Shown here in pieces: positions 46,857-59,903 of a stretch of 64,000 nucleotides of DNA. Within the stretch, counting starts at the first letter, position 1. Each line of letters starts with the position of its first letter. Location: positions 620,001 to 684,000 of the forward strand of contig NZ_ADVG01000001.1 of NCBI RefSeq assembly GCF_000178855.1, in the 5' to 3' direction. A model generated the notes under the pieces. The model saw only the letters and a program-made list of their open reading frames with translations. It did not search any database and had not been told where the DNA came from. Source of the DNA: Ktedonobacter racemifer DSM 44963 (GTDB taxonomy: Bacteria; Chloroflexota; Ktedonobacteria; Ktedonobacterales; Ktedonobacteraceae). Made by a program: the position numbers and the translations under genes.

Positions 46857-47060
46857 CTAACTCAAGCGATAGATTTCTTGTCCATTTTCTATATCCCACC
46901 AACGAACTGTTCGTTTCCGATCGCCTATAGAGATGAGCATCCGACCACTTGGGCTAAACGTAAGACGAGCGAAACGACCCGTGTGTGCTGGAAATTGCCG
47001 TATCTTCGTCCTTGTTACAACATCCCAGATGGTAATACCGTGGAGATCTCCTGATGCAAG
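46857..47060 (-). pseudogene. WD40-repeat fragment
   Basis: KPLASGDLHGITIWDVVTRT, KIRQFPAHTGRFARLTFSPS and RTVRWWDIENGQEIYRL are one and a half WD40 blades. No start or neighbouring blades remain. A relic of a WD40 protein like the one at the left end. Confidence 0.6.
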
Positions 47061-47127
47061 CGGCTTTCCGTTGCGATGTTGCCATCGATCAGTCAGATGA
47101 TCAGGTTTCCTCGCCATGCCACTAGAC

Positions 47128-48414
47128 TCATCGTGAGCCAGGACTCGCTCGGTCAGCGCTCGACAGAGCCACCATCATTCCAGTGAACGCAATGAGTGCA
47201 GCTGAGATGAGGAGCGCTATCGAAATGCCTGCGACCCCTGCTATGGCAGCGAGCGCGAACCCGCCGCAGATCTCCCCAATGGATTCGGCCTGGTCGAGAA
47301 ATGAGCGCACAGTCGCCCGTACATCGCTCGTGGTGCGCCGGTTCACCCAGATCACGCTGACCGTCCGCGTCACATTGAACGCGATGCCGCTCACCAGCAG
47401 CACCCCGGCGCCGCCGATGATGGCATCAGGGGCCTCGGCCAGCACAAGCAGGCCGAGCACACCGATGAAGCAGGTGAGCGCATATATGTGCCGGGCAACG
47501 CCCACGCCGTCGATGCGCGCCTGGACGATATGCAGCGCGACGACGCCTGCCGCCGAGGAGCACAGCCCGACTGCTGTGTACCACAGAACGGGATCTGAAG
47601 GAAAGCCCAGGTTCACGATCTGCTTGGGAAACAGCCATCCGACCACGGCCGCGCCATTGACGATCATTGTCGCGACGCAGACCAGCAGAATCTCGTGGTC
47701 GCGGCACAAAAGGCTGACTCCGAGCCGGAAGGTCGAGAGCGACGCGCTCCACCGTTTCTCTTTCGTGGGAAGGAAGTTGCGTTCGGTGAACCGCGCCGCG
47801 ACGAAGAGTCCGAGCAGCGCCATGCCGACGCCTGATACCACAATCGCCGTCGCTAGGCTCGTTGCCCAGCTAAGCACACCGAAGGCGATCATCCCCGTCG
47901 CTCCCCCTGCAAGCTCCCAGCGGGCAGAAGCCGTCAACACGCGGGCGATTCGGTGGGGTTGAGCAAGCTCGTCGGTGACCCACGCTACGTCGGCACCGGT
48001 CAGGAAGGCCCATCCTACTCCCCACAAGACTTGCGTTACCAGGATCAAGGGAAATGCCGTTACCACGCCAGTCATCGCCATGCCAGCAGCCAGGAACAGA
48101 TGGCCGATCACGAGCGGCCACTTGCGTCCGAGCGCGTCGGCCCAGACGCCGGTAGGGATGTCCGTCAGTACCAAGGTGGCGGACATCACCGTGCCGAGGA
48201 AGACGATCTGGGAGGCGGAAAGATGCGCATCGACTACGAAATAGAGGCCGGAGGCAAGCACATAGCCTCGATGGAACACCGCACGCAGATACGTCCACTG
48301 CACGAACGTTGTCGCAACATCACACCCATCAACCGGACGGAGGCGTCGCAGATCACCTGTCTCCCGCAGGGCGTTGGCCAAGCGTCGAAGGACACGTCTC
48401 AACTGAATGTCCAT
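47128..48414 (-). CDS. MFS transporter
   Basis: 428 residues with about 12 hydrophobic segments. Between TM2 and TM3 it has the MFS signature GVWADALGRKWPLVIGH. RRTTSDVRATVRSFLDQAES precedes the last pair of helices, as in drug/H+ antiporters of the MFS_1 type. Substrate unknown. Its GC-rich, compact coding differs from the AT-rich flanks, which could indicate transfer. The first 30 residues (RRVLRRLANALRETGDLRRL) are charged and cytoplasmic. Confidence 0.85.
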   Translation of the reverse strand: MDIQLRRVLRRLANALRETGDLRRLRPVDGCDVATTFVQWTYLRAVFHRGYVLASGLYFVVDAHLSASQIVFLGTVMSATLVLTDIPTGVWADALGRKWPLVIGHLFLAAGMAMTGVVTAFPLILVTQVLWGVGWAFLTGADVAWVTDELAQPHRIARVLTASARWELAGGATGMIAFGVLSWATSLATAIVVSGVGMALLGLFVAARFTERNFLPTKEKRWSASLSTFRLGVSLLCRDHEILLVCVATMIVNGAAVVGWLFPKQIVNLGFPSDPVLWYTAVGLCSSAAGVVALHIVQARIDGVGVARHIYALTCFIGVLGLLVLAEAPDAIIGGAGVLLVSGIAFNVTRTVSVIWVNRRTTSDVRATVRSFLDQAESIGEICGGFALAAIAGVAGISIALLISAALIAFTGMMVALSSADRASPGSR

Positions 48415-48626
48415 AGATCTCTTTTCTTCTCCTCACGGAAGCGTTTCAAGTGTAAATTGACATGAAAAAGCACAGATCTGAGTGCGCGTCCATGGTCCTG
48501 TAGGTCTGAGAAAAGGCGCTGCATAACCTGTTCTAGAACACACACATAGAAGGGTGAGAGGGATCGGTCATTGTGAACACGAAGAGCAGACCGGAGAGGA
48601 ATGAGGAGAAGCAAGGGAGGTCCTAC

Positions 48627-48655
48627 AAAGCCGTAGCGTTTATGCTAACGGCTTT
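48627..48655. terminator. bidirectional terminator-like hairpin
   Basis: AAAGCCGTAGC pairs with GCTAACGGCTTT with one bulged base, and a T run follows on the plus strand. It does not directly follow any gene now recognisable. Confidence 0.5.
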
Positions 48656-48920
48656 TCATTGGCCAGACCATCTTTCCCTGCCGAAGTCCCGCACTCCTGA
48701 AGGTCGCGCATCGTAAAAAAAAGATCCAGAGAGATTGCATCAAATGCACCACCTCCTTTTCTGAGAATTTCAGCTATGAAAGCAAAAAAGTTTAGCATAC
48801 ACGAGCGGTAGATAAAGCGTTCTCACGGTCAATCATCCTGCGATGAAGAACGCAATTTACAACTTTCACAGGAAGTATATCAGATGGAGAGCGCTTTTCC
48901 CAGGAACATTTCTACCAGTC

Positions 48921-48942
48921 CTACGGGATGCGCAATGACATG
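48921..48942 (-). repeat. dispersed repeat, copy E (diverged)
   Basis: The reverse complement reads CATTGCGCATCCCGTAG at its core, with mismatches to copy C at both ends. It overlaps an upstream in-frame ATG of the next gene, which argues that the real start is further down. Confidence 0.45.
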
Positions 48943-48975
48943 CAATATCAAGATGATCAGATGGAGGAACCGACA

Positions 48976-49494
48976 ATGATCTCAACTTCACGAGATCACC
49001 GATACACTCCGTCACAACACTCAAATATGATGAGCGTGCTCAAGCATGGGTTTCTAGCTGGGGCTATCCTGGCAGGAATTGTCATTGTTACCACAACCAT
49101 TTTTACCACTCCAGTTGTGAGTAATGCGCTCTTCAGCACGTTTGCCAGCTCGTATCTTTTCGGTTTACTGTATCAAGGAAACATCGTGATCAGTCTGATC
49201 GTTACTGCTCTTTGTACTCCAGTCTACTTCTTTACTGGTTACTTCACCCGGAAATATTCAGCGTTTGCTTGCTTGATTGCTCTGGCCTGTTTTCTCTTTG
49301 TCGATGGCTGTTCCTATCTTGTGATCTTTTCCGGCTCAGTCTCACGATACACCTCATTCAAATATACACTTGTTATTTATATTTTTGCCTTTCTTGTCGA
49401 TCTTTTTCTGGCATTGATCGTCGGATTTGGGGTTACAGGGATAGGGGCTGCTTTTAGACAAAATCAACAGGGAAAGGCATTTCCGAAATACTAA
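48976..49494 (+). CDS. small four-helix membrane protein, unknown family
   Basis: 172 residues from the ATG at 48976, selected because GGAGG lies 8 nt upstream (48963-48967); an earlier in-frame ATG at 48928 is inside a dispersed repeat. Transmembrane segments: FLAGAILAGIVIVTTTIF, NIVISLIVTALCTPVYFF, FACLIALACFLFVDGCSYLV and LVIYIFAFLVDLFLALIVG. No recognised domain. It precedes an IS6 remnant and the HdeD-like gene. Confidence 0.65.
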   Translation: MISTSRDHRYTPSQHSNMMSVLKHGFLAGAILAGIVIVTTTIFTTPVVSNALFSTFASSYLFGLLYQGNIVISLIVTALCTPVYFFTGYFTRKYSAFACLIALACFLFVDGCSYLVIFSGSVSRYTSFKYTLVIYIFAFLVDLFLALIVGFGVTGIGAAFRQNQQGKAFPKY

Positions 49495-49544
49495 CGTCTT
49501 GACCCTACCTTTTCAGGTGAGGAAACGCCCATTGCTCTTTTGCT

Positions 49545-50184
49545 GGTTGTGTTGCAAGAATGATGAGGAAAACGAGATGAGCAGAGAAAGTCTCCCTTTG
49601 TTCTGTTTAGGCAACCTCTCCAAAGAGCCTGGGAACCAAAGCAACCAGACCTTTCACATTTCCTTTGTTTACCCCTTGTAGCTGCCCTTTCCGCATCATG
49701 TTCATTATCTCGAATCCTTGCAGTGTTCGCCAGGCCGTCTCGAACGAGAAGAAACCCATTCCAGGCTTCACCAACCGTTTGATGAAGCAATGGTCTTGCT
49801 CAATCAGATTATTGAGATACTTGACCTGCCGTAATGCGCAGTGTTGAGGAAGGTACCTTTCTGCTTTCAACGCAGCAAAGGCTTTGGGGTAGGCAGCGTT
49901 TTTGTCCACGTTGATGATGCGTGGTTCACTGCAATGAGAGGCGGCGAGCGTTTTCAGCAAGAAGCGCTTGGCGGCTTCCCCATCTCTAGTCGAACTCAGT
50001 CAGCCATCATTTCTTCCAAGTCCCGGTAGCTCAAAGCATAGCGGAGGTACCGTCGTACGCACAGGAGAATAATGTCGGATTGGAAGTGACGCCATTTGAA
50101 TGGATGCTGATCTGTCATAAAGAGGCCCTCTTTTGCTCTTTTCTCTCAAATTTAGTAGATCTGCTTACTTCTTGCAACATAACC
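49545..50184 (-). mobile_element. IS6-family element, copy 2, with internal deletion
   Basis: Terminal repeats GGTTGTGTTGCAA (49545-49557) and TTGCAACATAACC (50172-50184) match at 12 of 13 positions. The transposase starts at 50118 (MTDQHPFKWRHFQSDIILLC, then RYLRYALSYRDLEEMMA). It jumps to LSSTRDGEAAKRFLLKTLAA and PRIINVDKNAAYPKAF, ending near 49607. About 100 residues with the first catalytic Asp are gone, so the copy is a 640-bp non-autonomous derivative. No target duplication was seen. Confidence 0.82.
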
Positions 50185-50426
50185 CCCAAACTCCTGCAGC
50201 AGGAGTTTGGTGCAGGCGAGCCTGACACCAAATGGCTCACGAATAAAGGACTCCTCGATCCAGAACTTCGCCCGATATTCCTTGAGGTGGCTGGTTTGTG
50301 GTTCAAAGAAACGGGTCACACAGGAGAAGAATTCCGCCCATCGTGCTTCAGCGCTTCGCGTGCTCCATTCCAGGGCTTTTTCCGCCACCTTATACTGGAG
50401 GGAGAAACGGAAATGAGGAGGTAAAC

Positions 50427-51011
50427 ATGCGTTCACGTTTTTCATCCATAATGGAAACAACAGCATCAAGCAATAGTGCCTGGTGGTTTGTCATGATCGC
50501 AGGGATTGCAGCGATTGTTGTGGGATTGTTGCTTCTTATCTCGCCAGGAACGACGCTTCTTGTGCTCGTACAACTCTTAGGAGTCTATTGGTTGGTAACT
50601 GGTGTTCTTGCTTTTGCCAACCTCTGCATTGATAGGACGCTGTGGGGGTGGAAGCTTGTCTCTGGTGTTTTAGGCGTTGTTGCAGGTCTGCTCGTCTTAC
50701 GGAATCCATTATTGAGCGCGATATTAGTGCCAAAATTGCTGGTGATCTTTCTGGCAATAGATGCGTTTGTTATGGGGGTGACACAGAACATTCATGCGTT
50801 CAGAGGTGGCGGTTCCAGCCTCGCTATCCTGGGCATCATGAATGCCATCTTTGCAATCATTTTGCTGTTGAACCCACTCATTGGAGTTATTCTTCTGCCG
50901 ATTCTTCTGGGTATTATTGCGGTGATTGGCGGAGGTCTTGCAGCTATTCGAGCCTTTGCTTCGCGTCCGCGACAGACACCGCTACAACCGCCCGGGGCGC
51001 AGCCTGTTTAA
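50427..51011 (+). CDS. HdeD/DUF308-family membrane protein
   Basis: 194 residues from the ATG at 50427 behind GAGGAGG. Six hydrophobic segments arranged as DUF308 repeats: AGIAAIVVGLLLLISPGTTL, LLGVYWLVTGVLAFANLC, LVSGVLGVVAGLLVLRNPLL and ILGIMNAIFAIILLLNPL. HdeD-like proteins are linked to acid resistance in enterics; in other bacteria the role is unknown. It ends before a terminator shared with the glutaredoxin gene. Confidence 0.82.
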   Translation: MRSRFSSIMETTASSNSAWWFVMIAGIAAIVVGLLLLISPGTTLLVLVQLLGVYWLVTGVLAFANLCIDRTLWGWKLVSGVLGVVAGLLVLRNPLLSAILVPKLLVIFLAIDAFVMGVTQNIHAFRGGGSSLAILGIMNAIFAIILLLNPLIGVILLPILLGIIAVIGGGLAAIRAFASRPRQTPLQPPGAQPV

Positions 51012-51075
51012 GGCACGCACATTTGAAGATGACGGCTCTGAACTGACCCAAACCCGATGTGAGCAAAAAGATAAA

Positions 51076-51101
51076 ACCCCCATACACATGTGTATGAGGG
51101 T
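51076..51101. terminator. terminator between convergent hdeD-like and glutaredoxin genes
   Basis: ACCCCCATACAC and GTGTATGAGGGT around a 2-nt loop. On the minus strand it is followed by TTTTATCTTTTT, making it a good terminator for the glutaredoxin gene. Confidence 0.7.
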
Positions 51102-51126
51102 CGTCTGTGAGCCAGGGTACTTACTA

Positions 51127-51384
51127 CTAAGCAAACTTCGCCGCTAGCTCGCGAGCACTCGGCTCAACCAGGATCGAGCCATCGGGGAAAATAATGGTTG
51201 GGACAGTACGCTTACCGCCGTTGACCTTGACCACAAATTCCGCGGCCTGCTCATCCTCTTCAATGTTTATATCCTCATAGGCGATGCTATGCGAATCAAA
51301 CCAGCGTTTCGCCATACGGCAATCACCACACCAGGTAGTGCTATACATCTTAATGGTTGTATTAGAGGTTGTTGTATCCGACAC
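51127..51384 (-). CDS. mycoredoxin/glutaredoxin-like protein
   Basis: 85 residues from the GTG at 51384, which has AAGGAG just upstream; the frame extends further but without family sequence. Thioredoxin-fold with redox pair WCGDC (Cys19, Cys22), cis-proline in RTVPTIIFPDG, and EPSARELAAKF at the end. CxDC-type glutaredoxins of Actinobacteria and Chloroflexi reduce mixed disulfides with mycothiol or other thiols (family knowledge). Confidence 0.87.
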   Translation of the reverse strand: MSDTTTSNTTIKMYSTTWCGDCRMAKRWFDSHSIAYEDINIEEDEQAAEFVVKVNGGKRTVPTIIFPDGSILVEPSARELAAKFA

Positions 51385-51590
51385 TGATAGCTCCTTAGTG
51401 AGAAAGTAATTTATCGACGAGGTTTTGGGTCTCGCTTCTAAAAACAAGCCTTGGCACTGATCTATTCCCATTATAGCGCCTCGAACTCAACTATTAGCAT
51501 AATGGGAATCTTCTCCTGGCGCAACCAGAACTCTTCTCGCCCGCGGCGCTCACCTCTTACCCAGAAGGGGTGTTGTTATTAATTGAGACC

Positions 51591-51641
51591 AAAAACACAA
51601 AGAGTGCTGACAACGCAAGGTCTCTTGTTGTCAGCACTCTT
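51591..51641 (-). terminator. intrinsic terminator of the rRNA operon
   Basis: AAGAGTGCTGACAAC (51600-51614) pairs perfectly with 51627-51641 over 15 bp with a 12-nt loop. On the minus strand it is followed by TTGTGTTTTTGG. Confidence 0.85.
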
Positions 51642-51653
51642 GTAGATACCTGT

Positions 51654-51684
51654 CCAAAGAAGTATTCCCTCAATTTTGCTGAGC
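51654..51684 (-). ncRNA. 3' strand of the pre-23S processing stem
   Basis: 31 nt that are complementary at 30 positions to 54903-54933 in the 16S-23S spacer. With 23S between them the two strands close a long helix, the typical RNase III substrate. Confidence 0.8.
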
Positions 51685-51801
51685 CACGCTGGCCTGCTCA
51701 TGCTCCCCGTGCCGCCAAGCCCTCTCGCTCGTGCTCAGGTCCGATCAAAGACCGCTCACACACACAACAGGAGACGCACACCACTCATGAAGAAACAACA
51801 T

Positions 51802-56553
<4,752 letters not shown>

Positions 56554-56869
56554 GTTGTGAATGTATCTCACAGACACCAACAGGTATCTGTCATGATCAT
56601 GTAGTTTGCGTCCAGGCTAGAAGCACGTTGTCGTTACTTCAAATTGCTTGTTCGCAGAATTGACAGGAACGGTGTTCTCCGTAAGCAAGACAAGCTTACT
56701 CAACGAAGTTCCGTTGTACTTCTGCATTCCACTCTTCAGTTGTTCAGGGTGCTCTGGTTCGTTCTTCTTTTGCTTGTTGAACCGCAACCCGGCAAACCCG
56801 TGGGCTTGCGCTTGTATTCTTGGTGTCGCTCCGGCGTTCGCGGTGTCCGTGCTCGCCGTTGACTGTGTC

Positions 56870-56898
56870 AGTATCGCATATGCTTTGCGCTTTGTCAA
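56870..56898 (-). promoter_or_regulatory. rRNA promoter P2
   Basis: On the minus strand TTGACA, exactly 17 nt, GATACT, about 310 nt before 16S. Confidence 0.7.
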
Positions 56899-57190
56899 GT
56901 ACTTTTCCGACGTCTTTTTGAGATGGCTGAAAACTCATTTTCAGTCGCGCAAAACCCAGTCGGCTCCCCAGCTCGTCCCCAGATGGGGACAGCACAAAAC
57001 CGCGTCCATTCATCGTGTGAAGGAACGTGTGATGCAGCGGGGGAAGTACCCGTGGCGAGCCACCTTAGCGTGGCACCTGGGCATCTGTTCACCTGCGCTT
57101 CAAAAGCGAGGTACAGACGCCGGGTAAATCGGACAGGAGCACCGACCAGGTCGGTGATTGTCGCTATTTACCGTGTGTTGGAGTGAAGGT

Positions 57191-57220
57191 ATTATGCCAT
57201 AGACCTTATCTCCATGTCAA
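57191..57220 (-). promoter_or_regulatory. rRNA promoter P1
   Basis: On the minus strand TTGACA, 18 nt, CATAAT, about 640 nt before 16S. Two tandem consensus-like promoters are usual for rRNA operons. Confidence 0.7.
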
Positions 57221-57262
57221 GGCCTTACCCTGACTTTAATCTCATTATAGCCCCACCCAAAA

Positions 57263-57302
57263 GAGGGGACCGGGAAAAGAAAATCTTTTTCCCGGTCCCC
57301 TC
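57263..57302 (-). terminator. terminator of the geranylgeranyl reductase gene
   Basis: An 18-bp hairpin (GAGGGGACCGGGAAAAGA and its complement, one bulge, 3-nt loop) 20 nt past the stop on the minus strand, followed by TTTTGG. Confidence 0.85.
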
Positions 57303-57321
57303 GATAAGCTTCGTGCGGCTT

Positions 57322-58566
57322 CTAGCCTTCTGCAACGGCTACCGATGGTTTATTGATGCGTTCAAGAAGTGCATTTAAAAACTTCTTGCCGCCCGTAGCC
57401 ACAAGCATGGGATTACGCGCCATAATTCCCATAAAGAGACTGGCACTATAGTCACAGTGCAGGGCCTGGGCCATTTGCGCAGGGGTCAGACGCTTTAACA
57501 GATCAAAGGCATCGTCCCACTGTTGATCTGTATACGCAGCGATGTGCTTATTAATCAGATAGGAAAGCTCCATATCGCGACCAAAGCGCGCACGCCATTT
57601 CTTATCGAAGCGGCTCAAAAAGACGCCCGATACATCGCGCTGCTGAACGGCCTCGGCGGCAACCTCGCCCGCCATCTGGCCTGAGTACATCGCAAAACGA
57701 ATGCCCTCACCTACCAAAGTCGACCCCTGAGCACCGGCATCGCCCGCCAGTACCAGTCCATCACGGCAGAAACGCTCCACCGGCCTTACAGCTGGGAAGA
57801 GACCGGTATGATATTCAACCGGGCTTGCACCGCGTAGTTTCTCTTTTAGCTGCGGCATGTGCAGGATACGATCCAAATAAACACGCGCATCGTTATCACA
57901 ATCGGGATGAATCACACCTGTTCCGAGGCGCACGCGCCCATTTCCCCGTGGGAAGACCCAGGCATAGCCTTGTGGTGCGTACTCGCTTCCCATAATGAGA
58001 TAGACGGTATCCTGGGGATAATGGGGGGCGTAAAGGTCATACTCAGCGCCAAAACCATAGCGATGAAAGGCCTCGCCCATATTCGTGCGCACCCCGATAT
58101 GGCGCGAGAAGCCGCTGGCATCAATTGTCACGTCAGCGTGTACTTCGCTACGCTCACTCACGTGATTTTTATAGGTCACACCTGCTACACGCTCACCATC
58201 AGTCAACACCTTGTCAACCGTGTGGCGTACGCGTATCTCAGCCCCGGCACTCACCGCGCGGCCCGCCAGGTGCTGGTATAAGCCACGAATATCAATCACA
58301 CAGGCAACCGCGGGATTATAGTTTACTTCGAACTCGCGTTTGGGGGAGACAAAGACGATTTTCGTGACCGGGTGGTAGAGGTGATCAGGCACTTTCAATG
58401 CCTTCATATCGCTGATCCAGCTTCCGCCGCTGGTATGGATAGGATAGCCGATTTCGTTCTGTCGCTCCAGAACCAGGGTACGCATCCCTTTGGCAGCCGC
58501 AGCCTCAGCCGCGGCCAGACCAGCGGGGCCGCCGCCTACAATAAGCACTTGATACTCGTCTGGCAT
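57322..58566 (-). CDS. geranylgeranyl-reductase-family FAD oxidoreductase
   Basis: 414 residues. N-terminal FAD Rossmann motif VLIVGGGPAGLAAAEAAAAK with VLERQNEIG, then HTSGGSWISDMKALKVP, IDASGFSRHIG and the PxxVWxFPR-type YAWVFPRGNGRVRLGTGV. The second FAD motif is GLVLAGDAGAQGSTLVGEG. The family reduces geranylgeranyl chains of chlorophyll or archaeal-type lipids, and in heterotrophs of menaquinone or carotenoid precursors. It lies 275 nt downstream of the spheroidene-monooxygenase-like gene on the same strand, suggesting isoprenoid or carotenoid modification. Confidence 0.87.
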   Translation of the reverse strand: MPDEYQVLIVGGGPAGLAAAEAAAAKGMRTLVLERQNEIGYPIHTSGGSWISDMKALKVPDHLYHPVTKIVFVSPKREFEVNYNPAVACVIDIRGLYQHLAGRAVSAGAEIRVRHTVDKVLTDGERVAGVTYKNHVSERSEVHADVTIDASGFSRHIGVRTNMGEAFHRYGFGAEYDLYAPHYPQDTVYLIMGSEYAPQGYAWVFPRGNGRVRLGTGVIHPDCDNDARVYLDRILHMPQLKEKLRGASPVEYHTGLFPAVRPVERFCRDGLVLAGDAGAQGSTLVGEGIRFAMYSGQMAGEVAAEAVQQRDVSGVFLSRFDKKWRARFGRDMELSYLINKHIAAYTDQQWDDAFDLLKRLTPAQMAQALHCDYSASLFMGIMARNPMLVATGGKKFLNALLERINKPSVAVAEG

Positions 58567-58779
58567 GAGATTCCTTCTACAAACTTCGGAGACTACCTAT
58601 GCGAAAACCTGGGCACAGGAGCGCTAGCCACGGTTGTGACACTGCCGTGCCACCGCTTGCCCCCGAGTGGGAGGTCGGTTTTCGTATAAGAAAGGGGTGA
58701 TTTGAAATAGGAACAGTATGAGCCATTTCTGATATAGTTTCAGCGAAAACCAGATCACTTTTCCTGGCTCCATTTGAGG

Positions 58780-58818
58780 CATAGTATAGACCACGGATCT
58801 ATTGCTGTCTATACTATG
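58780..58818. promoter_or_regulatory. 11-bp inverted repeat between the two isoprenoid genes
   Basis: CATAGTATAGA and TCTATACTATG separated by 17 nt, 20 nt after the crtA-like stop. It may be a weak terminator or an operator for the geranylgeranyl reductase gene. Confidence 0.4.
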
Positions 58819-58840
58819 CAACCTGGATAAAGGCCTCCGA

Positions 58841-59593
58841 CTAGGATGCGGGGGTCATTAGTTGAGACAGGGGATTAGTACCATCCCACGTTCCACTTGC
58901 CGCCAGAGGTCGGAAACGCGCAAATAATTCCTCGCTATACCAACCCTCTTGCCTGGTACGCCGTATGACCTCGCGATGAGCCTGCTGAGCATAGGCAAAC
59001 GCGGTTACATCTGGCAGGCTTTGCCAGAGGCTGAGCGTGGCCTGGTAGAACAGGGGGACCTCGCCAACCCCCACCGAATTGAGTAACGCTGGCTGCTCCA
59101 ACAATTGCTCAGCCACGGCTGGCACCGCGCCCAGAAAGGCTCTAACGCGACTGGGGCGAATGGTAGCACGCGTTAAGATAACCCAGGGGCCTGGCTGGGG
59201 TGGTGAGGCTGGCATCATCTCGCGAAAAGGGTCCTGGCCTCCCCAGGCACCATGCCAGCGCACAGGCTGCATATACACTGTCCAGACCTCCTTAGCCTGG
59301 CTTCGCACACGCTTCATCAATGCAGACTGAACTTCAAATTGGTGCAAAGCGGCATAAGAGTGCCATACGGAGAAAATGGCTGAACGCCGCAAATCGGCAT
59401 GTGAATCAAAAGCCTTGCCCTGGCCCACACCTAACAAGCGCCAGAAGCGCAATCCTGGCGTACGCGCCATCGTCCAGCGATCCAGCCCCAGATACACCAA
59501 CGTGCGTAGACTCGGCTCCTGGTAACGGATCAAGGTAAACGCAACGATAGGTTCATTGTCGGAACTCATTTGAGATAGCACAAGATGATTCAT
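58841..59593 (-). CDS. spheroidene-monooxygenase-like protein (CrtA family)
   Basis: 250 residues. FTLIRYQEPSLRTLVYLGLD, TPGLRFWRLLGVGQGKAFDS, RRSAIFSVWHSYAALHQF, WVILTRATIRPSRVRAFLGA and GVGEVPLFYQATLSLW are in order. QEGWYSEELFARFRPLAASG and GTWDGTNPL complete the match to CrtA. CrtA adds keto groups to acyclic carotenoids in purple bacteria. In a non-phototroph the substrate is unknown. No other crt genes are in the window. Confidence 0.8.
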   Translation of the reverse strand: MNHLVLSQMSSDNEPIVAFTLIRYQEPSLRTLVYLGLDRWTMARTPGLRFWRLLGVGQGKAFDSHADLRRSAIFSVWHSYAALHQFEVQSALMKRVRSQAKEVWTVYMQPVRWHGAWGGQDPFREMMPASPPQPGPWVILTRATIRPSRVRAFLGAVPAVAEQLLEQPALLNSVGVGEVPLFYQATLSLWQSLPDVTAFAYAQQAHREVIRRTRQEGWYSEELFARFRPLAASGTWDGTNPLSQLMTPAS

Positions 59594-59903
59594 GTATAGG
59601 CTCTCCAGTCACATCATTAGTATAGGCTAGACGCGCACAAACACACAATCGAGCCACTGCCTGTAAACAGAATCATATACTTGCCCAGCTTTTACATTTA
59701 TACTGCACAGCTAATAGCGCAACTCAACTATTCAGATATTCAACAAATGCAACTTTCACACATTGACATACGTGTATCTAACTATAGATACTCTATCGGT
59801 GACAAAATTGACGTAAGCAATAGAGCGGTGTCCTACGAAGAATGCCGCATTGTCAGGTAAGCATATTTATGCCGCCTGGCTTGCATGTTAGGAGGAAACG
59901 CTT
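59594..59903. other. divergent intergenic region
   Basis: Separates the crtA-like gene from the stress-type gene. It contains the strong promoter at 59763-59792. Confidence 0.5.
59763..59792 (+). promoter_or_regulatory. sigma-70 promoter of the Q/N-rich protein gene
   Basis: TTGACA, 18 nt, GATACT, leaving a 5' leader of about 105 nt before the ATG at 59904, which has GGAGGAAA in front. Confidence 0.6.

Larger units (their letters stand above)
48415..48975. other. intergenic stretch
   Basis: Contains a hairpin (48627-48655) and a diverged repeat copy (48921-48942). No gene recognised. Confidence 0.4.
56554..57321 (-). other. rRNA operon leader and promoter region
   Basis: No protein-coding gene. 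Two sigma-70 promoters (56870-56898 and 57191-57220) drive the rRNA genes leftwards, with a leader of up to about 640 nt. The terminator of the neighbouring geranylgeranyl reductase gene lies at 57263-57302. Confidence 0.7.
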
